A DNA stretch of 64,000 nt, from contig CM060203.1 of the NCBI GenBank assembly GCA_030562195.1, positions 4,912,208 to 4,976,207 of the forward strand, given 5' to 3'. This document shows positions 23,111-32,803 of the stretch, one piece after another (positions within the stretch are counted from its first letter, which is position 1; every line of letters starts with the position of its first letter). Source of the stretch: Nipponacmea schrenckii. Taxonomy: Eukaryota; Mollusca; Gastropoda; Lottiidae. Both the position numbers and the translations under genes were made by a program. The notes beneath the pieces are model-generated. The model did no database searches. It saw nothing but the letters and a program-made list of their open reading frames with translations, and was not told where the DNA came from.

Positions 23111-25256
23111 TCATAGTAAATTTGTGTCTCTGATACGTCCATTGCGTTTAGGAGCAGATCAGTGACCGTCATAAATCAACGATTTCTAGTGATTACGTAA
23201 AACCAATACAGTAAAAAGTCGAACATTGCTGATTTTGATGAGTGTAATGGTAATAACATCAAAGACGTTATAAAACATTCGAAGACAATTACTGAGATTG
23301 GTGTTGTGACCAGAGCACATCACTTTCAAAGAAAATACCACATCTATTTCTTTGTTTTTGTAGTTGGTTGAGTGCCTTTTCTGCTTATCAAAAGAACACA
23401 CATGATTGTCAAGAATGTTTTCTTGATCGTACAGAATTGTACGGAATCGTTACTCTGGACAATCATATATTTTTACAGATCAGCGAAAACGCCCCACCAT
23501 TTTTTTTCTACACCCAGTTGCTGAATACAGTTTATACGTCAGACAACAATTACGGAATGTTGAAGAATCTGATCTGCATCTGAACTTAACTATACATAAC
23601 TTCCCACTAGTAAGCAGCATGTATGGCACAATGGCAATTTACTGTGATTACTGTGGGATATGAAGACCTGGTTGGTTGTCGTTCGTTAACCCGTTAACAT
23701 ATGGATTTTGTCGTAATAAAGTCATCATGTATTACATAAAGGACATCGTACCTTGGCTATTCCATCTCAATACAAAATTATGTTGTTAATCAGGAACCCA
23801 TAATTACGATTTTTGACCACATAATGCGAACTTACAGCAAAATTACATTGTATAGCCTACCTCAATTTGAACTGGTCATTGTGTCTCGATTACTGTTGTT
23901 TTATGTTGAAGATAGCTTATTCCATTATTGATGGTACTGTACAGACAATACAGGTACAATGCTTAGTTGATGCTTTCCTGCACAAAGAATTTATTGCAGT
24001 AGAATAAGAAAACAACGTAATGTCAATGTGATAATTAAATGAATGAATAACTTCAAATTGATATTATGATAAAATATCGATTGGATTCCTAAAGTTCATT
24101 TTTTATTGGAAGTAGACCGTTTTAGGGTAATTGGAGTTTTCAGTTCAAAGCACATTAAACGGTTTACCAATAATCGGCCGAGACGGCCAATACCCTTGTT
24201 TCGTTATGGCCTTTTGGTTTCCGTAATACACAGCGACATAAAGCAGTACAGAAGAATAATGTGAATTTAAAACAATTATAATGTTATTGAACTGTTGAAT
24301 TGCCCCCAGGGAGTGGTTCCAGAGAAATGATGGATGTGTCGATATATAGGTTTATATCATATAATGTTCTTATATTTCTTAAATCATAACTGTCTTATCT
24401 TGCTCCACTGTGGACTGGTTAAGTATATTTCTTTACAAAAGTTTTATTGTTCGGAAAAGATAGTATTTTCTATGCTTTGAACTTTTCGGATTTGTACAGT
24501 TTAGGGATTTCTTTTCAAAACTTATGTGAGTATTTTTTTGGGGGGGGGGGCTTATTCATCACTATTTAATTTTATTCCTCATCGTTTTTTTTTCACGGAG
24601 ATGCTGTGGTGTAATATCATGCTCTGATGCAGAAACAATGTGGACCAATAGCCATATAGGCACCTCAAGTGAAGAACCTATCATGCATGTATAATAATGA
24701 CTTGGTTTGAGGCTGTTTCATAAAGCGTTTTGCGTAATGCTTTTTACATTATAATGCCTTGGCTAAGGGATGTTACATAATGCTCTGGCTTGGGGCTGTT
24801 ACATAATGCTTTGCGCACACTGCGCAGTAAAATAAACGATTGCGTAATGTACTTGGAAAATGCAAAATTAACTTTGCAAGCTGCAAGGTATACTAAAACT
24901 ATTCCTTGTAGAGGTTCCGTTAATATTGTTGATTATTGATGTGGCTCCTCCCATCCAATCTATATTTTCTGTGTTCTGTTTTCCAAATATTTGATGTTCA
25001 CAAAATTAAATTTCGTGAGCAATATATGGTATGTGACGCCGCTGATTTAGATAATTTGAAAAGCTTAAAAGTTAGCATTGAATGGTGCTGTTGTTAATTG
25101 ATTATGTTGTAAAAGATTTGTTAGTATAGTAATATGCTTGTTTCCTGCTATATACTCTGGAAATTAATATATAAATCTCAAATACTTGACTGTTACTGAT
25201 TATGAGTTGTAGTAGAGTAAATTTAGTTGTCAACGGTGATTGTTTTCTCTTTTCAG
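23111..25256. other. Upstream region of the activin-like gene; no separate gene recognised
   Basis: Contains a T/G homopolymer junction at about 24533-24550, degenerate GGCTGTTACATAATGC repeats at about 24710-24815, and TTTTCTCTTTTCAG just before the exon (AG at 25255-25256). That tract is a good splice acceptor, so the transcript probably begins in an upstream exon not identified here. Confidence 0.45.
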
Positions 25257-25299
25257 GATCTGCTATCTTTGAACTGGTTTTAACAGTATTCTTTCCAAA

Positions 25300-25585
25300 A
25301 TGGTGTTTTGTGTTCAAATGACCTCAAAATTAACTCTGGCTGTGTTCATGTTACAGTGTTATGTGACTTATAGCATCACATTTGCACCCGGTGCAATGAA
25401 AAACAAAACAATACTGTCCTCATTTCATTTGAATCTCATTAAAAAGAAACTTGAGCGAGAGATCAACAAATACCGTGGAAACGTTAACATTACAGAGGAT
25501 ATCCCGACCACAGCCATTCCAGAAGATCATTCTGATGATGGCATGAAAGAAGAGGAAAATCCGCTGATATTCTCCTTATATCAAG
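25300..25585 (+). CDS. Activin/inhibin beta-like TGF-beta family ligand, coding exon 1
   Basis: Encodes residues 1-95 and the first base of codon 96 of a 387-residue precursor. Two candidate starts, codons 1 and 7, both lead into a signal peptide with hydrophobic core LAVFMLQCYVTY; the second start puts the core nearer the terminus. The exon then codes the start of the propeptide: N-glycosylation sequons at N35 and N63, a charged helix (residues 43-60, LNLIKKKLEREI) in the position of the family's latency helix, and an acidic stretch with NPLIFSLYQ leading into the first propeptide strand. It ends at CAAG|GTGAGT, a near-consensus donor, leaving phase 1. A strong acceptor at 25255-25256 suggests a non-coding exon upstream. 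The rest of the protein is at 39997-40874. The join is supported by matching phase and continuity of the propeptide fold; no transcript was seen. Confidence 0.8.
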
Positions 25586-25750
25586 GTGAGTTCAAGATAT
25601 ATTTTGACAGTAAAAGTTGTTATCTAGCAATATATAAGAGGTCGCAACATTCTATGCTTTGGTAATGCACGACTAGACGTCATATAACCGTTGCTGGTAC
25701 AACTAAATAGGAAGACGAACTATTTTATATGCAAAGGGTTGTAATAGTAG

Positions 25751-26303
25751 CGCATGCCATGAAGTATATAGCGAGGAAGTATAACGGCATGTTCATGCGT
25801 TGAAATATGACGTCATGTTCATGCGATGAAGTATAACATCATGTTCAGGCAATGAAGTAAATCACCATGTTCAGGCGATGAAATATAACAACATTTTCAT
25901 GCGATGAAGTATATCACCATGTTCGTGCGTTGAAGTATAACGCCATGTTCATGCGATGAAGTATAATCACCATGTTCATGCAATGAAGTTTAACATCATG
26001 TTAATGCGATGAGATACAAACATCATGCCTCTCCTAAAAGGTGTAATCTCTAGTTCATGCGAAACGCTGTGACATAATATTCATGTCATGAAGTATAACG
26101 GAATGTTCATGTGTTCAGTTATAACAGCATGTTCATGCGATGAAGTAAATCGTCATGTTCATACAATAAAGTATAACATCATGTTCATGTGATGAAGTAT
26201 AACATCCTGTTCATGCGATGAAGTATAACGTCATGTCCATGCGATGAAGTATAACATAATGTTTATACGAAAAGATGTTACACCACGTCCATGCGAAGAG
26301 TTA
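25751..26303. repeat. 26-bp minisatellite, left block
   Basis: Tandem imperfect units of type TTCATGCGATGAAGTATAAC plus a CATCATG/GCCATG ending. The block begins about 165 bp inside the intron and runs to the 3' end of the LINE. A second block of a related variant lies beyond the LINE. Confidence 0.85.
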
Positions 26304-28282
26304 ATAATAATAATAGAATTTCTAAAGCGCTGTAACACCACACAAACAGTATGTTCGAAGCGCTCATAGATTGTCCCATTGTTGATTAGATTAATCATAG
26401 CGAGTGAATAGAAATGTTTTGAGCTTTGATTTGAACACATTTAATGATGGAGAACATTTGATGCCGTCTGGTAAGGAATTCCACAGAATAGCAGCAGCAT
26501 AAGAAAACGACCGGTCCCCAAAAGTTGTCATGTTAAATAATGGCACTTTAAGAAAAGACTGTTGTGAAGATCGAAGGGACCGTGATGATTCTCTAATATG
26601 AACTAAGTCCCTGAGATAGGATGGAGCTGTATGATTGATGCATTGGTATGTTAAGGATAAAATCTTGAAATCAATGCGTTCTTGGATTTTTAGCCAATGC
26701 AGAGCTTTGAAAACTGGAGTTATGCGTTCTGTTGGTCTGGTCCTGGATATTATACGCACTGCCCTATTTTGGAGTCTCTGGAGTTTGGTCAAGTTGTCGC
26801 TTGAAGTCCCAAACAGGAGACTATTACAGTAGTCTAGCCGAGACAGAACTAAGGATCTTGCCAAGGTTGCTGTTGTTTCTGGAGTTAGCAGGTGCCTTAT
26901 TGACCCAATGTGTCTAAGGTGAAAACTACACGTTTTGCTCAGGAAATTAACATGATTGTCACAAGAAAGATTTGAGTCAAGGTAAAATCCAAGATTTCTC
27001 ACACTATCATTTAAATGTATCGTGGATGAATCGACTTGAAGAGTGGAAAAGTTGCACTTCTTAAGTCGTTTATTTGAACCAAATACTATTGCTTCAGTCT
27101 TGTCACTGTTTAGCTGCAACATATTATCTGACATCCAAGTCTTGACCTAGCACAGACAGCCTTTCATTTGTTCCAACATGTAGTCTTGACTTGCAGGATT
27201 CATCTCGCAATCGGTGACTAACTGTGTATCGTCTGCGAAACAGTGATAGGCGACACCGTGGTCTAAAATAAGTTTTCCCAAGGGTCTTGTGTATAGTGTG
27301 AACAGGATAGGTCCTAAAACTGACCCCTGTGGAACTCCACAGGTGAGTATGGAATCAGTAGATGATATGCCATTACCTTCAACATACTGAGATCTCCCTG
27401 AGAGATAACTAGAAAACCACAATTGAGTCACATTATGTAGGCCATAGTCATGTTGGAGTCGACAAGTTAGGCGACCAGAATCGATCGTATCGAAAGCTGC
27501 GGACAGATCTAGAAGAACCAACAAAGGAAGTTTCACAGCATCAACAGAACGTTTGATATTATCCAGGACACAATTTAGTGCGGTTTCTGTGCTGTGTGCT
27601 GCTTTGTATGCAGATTGGAACGTATCAAGGAGACCAAAGACTGATAGATGTTCAATCAGTTGTATTTTAACACATTTCTCCAAAACTTTAGACAGGAAGG
27701 GTAAATTGGAAACAGGACGATAATTCTTGAAATTTTCTGGGTCCAGAGATGACTTCTTTATTAGAGACTTAACCACAGCCCTTTTAAATTTTAGAGGAAC
27801 TATACCATGGTTTAAGCTCAGATTGATAATCTTTGTGATGATAAGCAACAGAACATCGACAATACCACTCGTTAGAAGAAACTTCGTAGATAAGACATCC
27901 AAGGAACATGTTGTAGGCTTTGAATCGAAAATTATCTTGCGGACATCATTTTCTGATATATCATTGAAATGCGTCCATCTGGCCTCTGTAGTTTCGTCAA
28001 AGAATGCCTCATCATTTGTTTGGCTGAAATTCTGACGGATTTTTGCGATCTTCTCACAAAAATAGGAGTATAAATCATGTGCAATAGAGGCATCGTCTCC
28101 TTTTGGCAGAGTGACATCTTTTTCCTTCCCTAACAAATTTTGGAGAGTCGTGAATAGAGCTTTTGGGTTATTCGAATGTTTTTCAATCTCTGTATTTATG
28201 AAGATATGTTTAGCATGTTTGATACAACTATTTGCCTCATTTCGGACAATCTTATACATCTGCTTGAGTTGTAACAAAATGT
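26304..28282 (-). mobile_element. 5'-truncated LINE (CR1/Jockey-like), inserted in a minisatellite
   Basis: About 2 kb on the minus strand. It contains most of a reverse transcriptase followed by a short 3' UTR that ends in AGCGCTTTAGAAATTC and an ATT trinucleotide tail, a 3' end common among CR1/L2-type elements. The endonuclease and 5' end are missing. Both flanks are units of the 26-bp minisatellite, so it landed inside that array and a target-site duplication cannot be told from satellite units. Confidence 0.85.
26391..28280 (-). pseudogene. LINE reverse transcriptase with one in-frame stop
   Basis: Minus-strand frame with the family signatures in order: NYRPVSNLPFLSKVLEKC, LLDLSAAFDTID (motif A), GVPQGSVLGPILF, and CFADDTQL (the catalytic FADD), followed by a thumb and C-terminal region with LNSDKTEAIVFG and DRSFSYAAAILWNSLP. 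The only break is a TAG at 27147-27149. Both sides are in the same frame, so a single substitution separates it from an open frame. Codons upstream of about 28280 are translated minisatellite. The amino-terminal endonuclease is absent, so the copy is dead despite a nearly intact polymerase. Confidence 0.85.
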
Positions 28283-28494
28283 CCATGCTAAGAAATGTAC
28301 TACCATGGCCATGCGCAGAGATGCAACAGCATGCTGTCCATGCGAAGTGGTGTAACACCATGTCTATGCGAAGTGGAATAACACCATGTCCATGCGAAGA
28401 GATGTAACATCATGTCCATCCTAAGAGATTTATACCATGACCATGCTAAGAGGTGTAACATCATGTCCATGCGATGTGGTTTAACACCATATAT
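28283..28494. repeat. 26-bp minisatellite, right block (variant units)
   Basis: Units of type TCCATGCGAAGAGATGTAAC plus ACCATG, clearly related to but distinct from the left block (GAAGAG in place of GATGAA). Further scraps are at 29546-29591 and just beyond 31103. Confidence 0.8.
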
Positions 28495-29376
28495 TTACAT
28501 TAGCTGTTGTTTTTCTCCATTAGACTAATGTTAATACGTGTGGCGTTTATGAGACAATAACTGCCATTGCCTCATCACCAAAACATTGAGCGTAGTAATA
28601 CACGGTAACCAATGTAAATAAACATGGCCGTCGCGCTATTAACGTCGATCATCTTCACGCTTGAACGTAAAATTCCAATTTTAATGATGAATTCTAATAT
28701 GTAATAAAGTTTCCATTAGCCTAACCCAAAGCCAATCTAATACTCACAGTCTCATACAAGAATAATTGGGAAAATGCGATAGAACTCAATCGAATTAGGC
28801 CTGAGTGTACTGGCCACAGCCGTAGACCCATTTGACCTAGTTACTCGCTTCAGTTTAAGAGCCTAAAAGTGCAGGTTAATGGATTGTTTAATATTAAGTT
28901 TCAAAATACTATACTTTTGCTGAAAATTAACTGAATTGAGTGTAAACTGTGGTCACCTATCAACGTATGGAGTGGGCCTTCTTCTAGATTGGTCTTTATA
29001 GTTTCTTTCATTTTCTCAACTTTCCTACTTGTTTACATGCGGTCAGGTCTAGCCGAATCACCTCTCCGTTGTTCAATTGTATCCGCGTTCATTAAATTTC
29101 ATGATTTTGTTGCTTTTCGTCGTTAAAGACGGAATTCATACCAAAATGTTTTATATTTACTGATAAATGAATTGATTTATAAAGATTAAACATAAAATTG
29201 AGATAAACATTGTTTTTTCTTACATTTTGAGAGCTTTCCCCCGCGAACTATATTCTGACGAAAAGAAAATGGCTATTCCATCAACAAGATCAACTCCAGC
29301 GACAAAGGCGCGTAATATGAAATTTTCACGCAAAGAGTGGAATTTGTCGTGGTGACAGGTTTTGAAAACGTAAATA
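28495..29376. other. Unique-looking segment between minisatellite blocks
   Basis: No coding frame recognised. Both ends abut the same 26-bp minisatellite, so this segment together with the adjoining hairpin may itself be an insertion into the array. Confidence 0.35.
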
Positions 29377-29540
29377 TAAGCAATAAACGGTCACCCTATG
29401 GCGGTTATGGTCGTATATCAGGACAAAGGTTGGATGGAAAATTAATCATAAATGCGCTAACGCGCATTCATTCAATTTTCCATCCAACCTTTGTCCTGAT
29501 ATACGACCATAACCGCCATAGGGTGACCGTTTATTGCTTA
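29377..29540. repeat. Near-perfect 164-bp hairpin (inverted repeat, ~67-bp arms)
   Basis: Arms 29377-29443 and 29474-29540 are almost exact reverse complements (left arm begins TAAGCAATAAACGGTCACCC). The centre also pairs: AATGCGC and GCGCATT enclose a TAAC loop. A transcript would fold into one long stem with a small loop and a few bulges. It could be a foldback MITE terminus, a recent inverted duplication or a small-RNA precursor. Confidence 0.9.
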
Positions 29541-29826
29541 AATAATCCATGCGAAGAGATGTAACAACATGCCCATGATAAGTGATGTCTAGTGTTGGGC
29601 AATTGGAAAAAAAATATAATCGATTAATCGGAATAATCGGAGAGGCATAATCGATCATAAAATCGATTTATAATCGAAACGCGTCAATGTAAATATCAGG
29701 GCTGTTGATTTATTTTTTTCCCAACCGGACATTTTTAAACGATGTTTAATTGATGTAACAAATATGCTCCACTATTCAACAAGTATCCAACTGTTTTTCA
29801 ATGCCATGAATATTTAGATATATTCA

Positions 29827-30303
29827 TCAGAATTGGAACTTAAACTTTCTATTGTCATACAGCACACCACAATAACAAAACAATCTGATCAAATATCTGC
29901 AGTAATTGAAAAATTTTGTCCAAGGTACAAATGCCGATTTTAAGAAAAATTTCACCAACCTTGTACTTCCGGTTGAAAGAGTAAAACGAAATGTTTTGAA
30001 AGACACCAATACTGAGAAAATGTTTCCCGCGGGCGTCCCCAATTGTCTATATATAGTAACTGTTTCATATACAAGTAGTAAGCAGAAAAGAATGATAAAA
30101 CTTATAATTACGCCCATTTTTTGCAAGGAATAGTGAAAGTGACATTTAATTGTACTTTCTGTCAGCTTTATAACTCTTAAAAGAAGAATTCTCAATGACC
30201 GGCAAACTATCTTCGTCAAGAATTCGATTTGTGGGGGCCGACATTTCCTCGCCATGCACTGGTGATCGGAAGATAAATATCGTAAAATAGACTTGATATA
30301 CAT
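29827..30303 (-). CDS. Unrecognised 158-codon ORF with one membrane segment, inside the hAT-like element
   Basis: The longest open frame outside the LINEs and the ligand exon. A strongly hydrophobic stretch (IISFIILFCLLLVYE, about residues 64-80) follows an internal methionine at residue 63, so a protein starting there would look like a type II membrane anchor. The later part is rich in Phe, Arg and Lys. No family is recognised, and an overlapping plus-strand 75-codon frame exists. It could be a captured host exon or a chance opening in AT-rich DNA. Confidence 0.2.
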   Translation of the reverse strand: MYIKSILRYLSSDHQCMARKCRPPQIEFLTKIVCRSLRILLLRVIKLTESTIKCHFHYSLQKMGVIISFIILFCLLLVYETVTIYRQLGTPAGNIFSVLVSFKTFRFTLSTGSTRLVKFFLKSAFVPWTKFFNYCRYLIRLFCYCGVLYDNRKFKFQF

Positions 30304-30543
30304 GTACTATAATATCTGTGAATAATGCCCGATTAAAATTTAATTATAGGATCAAAGAAAAATTTACACTATTTAAAGGGTTTACACATTAACATATTTT
30401 GTCACTACTAAACGAATCTGTTGATAATAAAAAAGTTACTTGTTTATTTTTTATATAAAATCTAATAACCTCTAGGACAGAGATCTACCGGTTCGGAGTT
30501 TAGCAGTGAACATGCCATGACGCTTTTTTTTTTTTTTTTTTTT

Positions 30544-31004
30544 TTAAAGGGGCACAATCTTGATTTTTAGGGGTCGTTTTGGGCCTTTGTTACATTTAAA
30601 CAGTCCTCAGAAATACTCAAGCTCTAAGAAAATCGCAAAATACCTTGAAATATACCTCAAAAATTTCACTTTTTATTTTTTTTCGTGCTGTACGCGGCTG
30701 GTCTTCAGTCAGTCTGAAAATTGTGTGTCCTGTTGACAAAATCTACAATTGTTATTACATGTACTTTCTTTTTGTTTTATCAGTGTGGGCCTGCGCAGTA
30801 GTCTATTTATAACTCTTTGATTTTCCAATATGGCGGGACGTTCATAATGTTCAAACACGGATAAATATGTATACTCATGGATTTGAAGGCTCAAATTTCA
30901 ATGGTAAGCTCTGTAGACTATTTCTGATTAGCTAACCAAAAGATTTCATGTGTTTGAGGCTGTCGGATGATTGTCCGAAACAAATCAAGACTGTGCCCCT
31001 TTAA
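30544..31004. mobile_element. MITE, copy 2 (461 bp), 23-bp terminal inverted repeats
   Basis: The left terminus runs TTAAAGGGGCACAATCTTG then ATTT. The right terminus is its inverse with one mismatch in 23. The body matches copy 1 at 18948-19435. A T-run of about 23 bases abuts the left end. It is inserted inside the hAT-like element. Confidence 0.85.
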
Positions 31005-31110
31005 TTTTCGATGATGCCGACATTCGAATGGGAATCGATTAGTCGCGTCGTTGGGCTTTAAACGACCGATAATCGATTGTCGGCGATAATCGGGACTAAC
31101 ACGATGTCCA

Positions 31111-31380
31111 TGGGCCGAGAACTATGGCCGTAATATCGTCATCCTCTGTAATAGATGTTGACTTAGTTTAGCCTTGGACTGGTTCGGGAAATGAAGAGGT
31201 GGTTTTAGGACCGTAGTTTATGTATAAACATTAATAAGAAAAAACCTTAACATGATAATCGAGAGTTTGAACGGAATATAACTTCAATTACGGAGAGTCC
31301 CATAAGGGGAGGTAAATCACACTTAAAAAACAACAAAATTATAATTCTGTGACATCCTCTGACAAAGAGCCCAATGTACA
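31111..31380. other. No feature recognised
   Basis: Short intronic stretch between the hAT-like element and the candidate minus-strand exon. Confidence 0.3.
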
Positions 31381-31599
31381 TCATACTTGGGTGAATGTAA
31401 CTTGATCCGCTGTTGAGATACGACTTGCATGTTCCATCACAAAATTTTCTCTCTCTCGCAGAACTTCCAGAAGTATTTTGTTGGTTTCATTGCTCAGCTT
31501 TTTATAGATACCAAAAGTGGCTTTCATCATGATGAAAATAGTCTTAAATGGTACAATCACAATTTTTATCAGACATTTTGAGCCACATCCGTATCGTGT
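31381..31599 (-). CDS. Candidate terminal coding exon, minus strand, unknown product
   Basis: Read on the minus strand, CCGTTCCTCAG gives a plausible acceptor (AG at 31601-31600) followed by an uninterrupted 72-codon frame ending in TGA at 31383-31381. It starts TRYGCGSKC, then a hydrophobic segment (LIKIVIVPFKTIFIMM, about residues 10-25), then a Lys/Glu-rich amphipathic part with KLSNETNKILLEVLRERE. The sequon NET is present. Composition is more protein-like than neighbouring frames. No upstream exon, polyadenylation signal or family was identified. It could be a fragment of an unidentified transposon. It lies in the ligand gene's intron on the opposite strand. Confidence 0.22.
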   Translation of the reverse strand, partial: TRYGCGSKCLIKIVIVPFKTIFIMMKATFGIYKKLSNETNKILLEVLRERENFVMEHASRISTADQVTFTQV

Positions 31600-32803
31600 C
31601 TGAGGAACGGTTATAGCTTGAAGTGTCAGAATACAAAGCGAATAGCCAAATAGAATCGTAAATATTCAACTTTTTCAAACTTTATTTTGCCAACTAAGTA
31701 GCATTGTTCTGGACTGTTTGAATTAGAATTTTAGTCCAGACCAAATCATCTTTTATAACTAGGCATACAATGGTGCTTTAAATAGTATCCAGGGATGGCC
31801 TTTTTAATATTTAAGAATAGATGACTTTATTATTTTTGACAGATTAATCTAGTGGGAACTTGACTTTAAATTATGGAAAATTGGTTATTTGCGTCACAGG
31901 CAAACGTAATTGCATTATTGGATAACTGCAAGAGGAATTCATCATGAGAAACCATGTTCCTATAATTGTTTTCTGATGAAACCAGTCGTTTCCGAGCAAT
32001 ACATACAAACAATCCTTGACCTCTTTTCTTCAGGTCGAATGACATCAGAAATAAAATTGGAACCATTTTTTTTCACGAAGGGACAGAAAGCTGAACGAGT
32101 TTATCTGCAAATTTGCATGTTTTTCTTCAATCACATTATTTATGGCTCATCTTTCCTCGTGACTTTTGTCAGTTTTGGCGCCAAATCAATCACATTATTC
32201 AAACTAATGTTTTCTCTGCTCAACAGAAGTACATTTGTGTCATTCCGATCATGATTAATATTTATGTGCAGATATAGTTCAGACCACTGATTTTCAAACA
32301 CGCTACATGAATTCTTTTTTTTGTAGCACGATTTTCTTGCTGTTGATTTTTAAAATCGAAACACGTCGCTTCTTCAGCACAAAATGATCTTTGATGACTG
32401 AAAAATAGATAGATATTTATTTGAAAAGAAAAGAAAGGGGAATTGTATGCCATTCTATTCTCATACATGGGCCAATGCAGACTAACCATCTTAGTAGGCC
32501 TAATATTCAAGAAGATGGGCGAAGTACTAAATATCAACTTGTTAATTTAACTTTCTGTTTATTAAATTGATTTTGACAGTTATATTTCTAATTGAGAAGA
32601 ATTGTCAAAAACGAATACTCAAATTTATATCTTTCCGGTTTAGGATGAACCTTCTTTTTGGTGGGACAAAAATAATTTTTACAGATTCTCTATGAAACGA
32701 ATTTCTTAGCAGTTTATGTCCGGTCCTCAACATGGCGATACACCCCATCTGAGGACCACGTCTGAGGGACGGGTAGACAAGATTTGTCTGGCTATTCATT
32801 TTT
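31600..32803. other. No gene recognised
   Basis: Several opposed short frames (31866-32799) without domains or splice support. Confidence 0.35.

Larger units (their letters stand above)
29592..31102. mobile_element. hAT-like DNA transposon derivative (1.5 kb) carrying a nested MITE
   Basis: The termini GTGTTGGGC and the inverse of GACTAACAC agree at seven of nine positions. Flanks GATGTCTA (29584-29591) and GATGTCCA (31103-31110) agree at seven of eight, matching the 8-bp duplication of hAT elements. Subterminal CGATTA/TAATCG repeats occur on both sides (about 29618-29680 and 31030-31095). It sits in a scrap of the 26-bp minisatellite. No hAT transposase remains. It contains a minus-strand 158-codon frame and a later MITE insertion. 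Confidence 0.6.

Noticed and set aside
24533..24550. G-run as a G-quadruplex regulator
   Set aside because: It is a single homopolymer next to a T-run, better explained as replication slippage; no repeated G-tracts are present.
28281..28361. N-terminus of the 404-codon LINE ORF
   Set aside because: These codons are translated 26-bp minisatellite units beyond the truncated end of the element.
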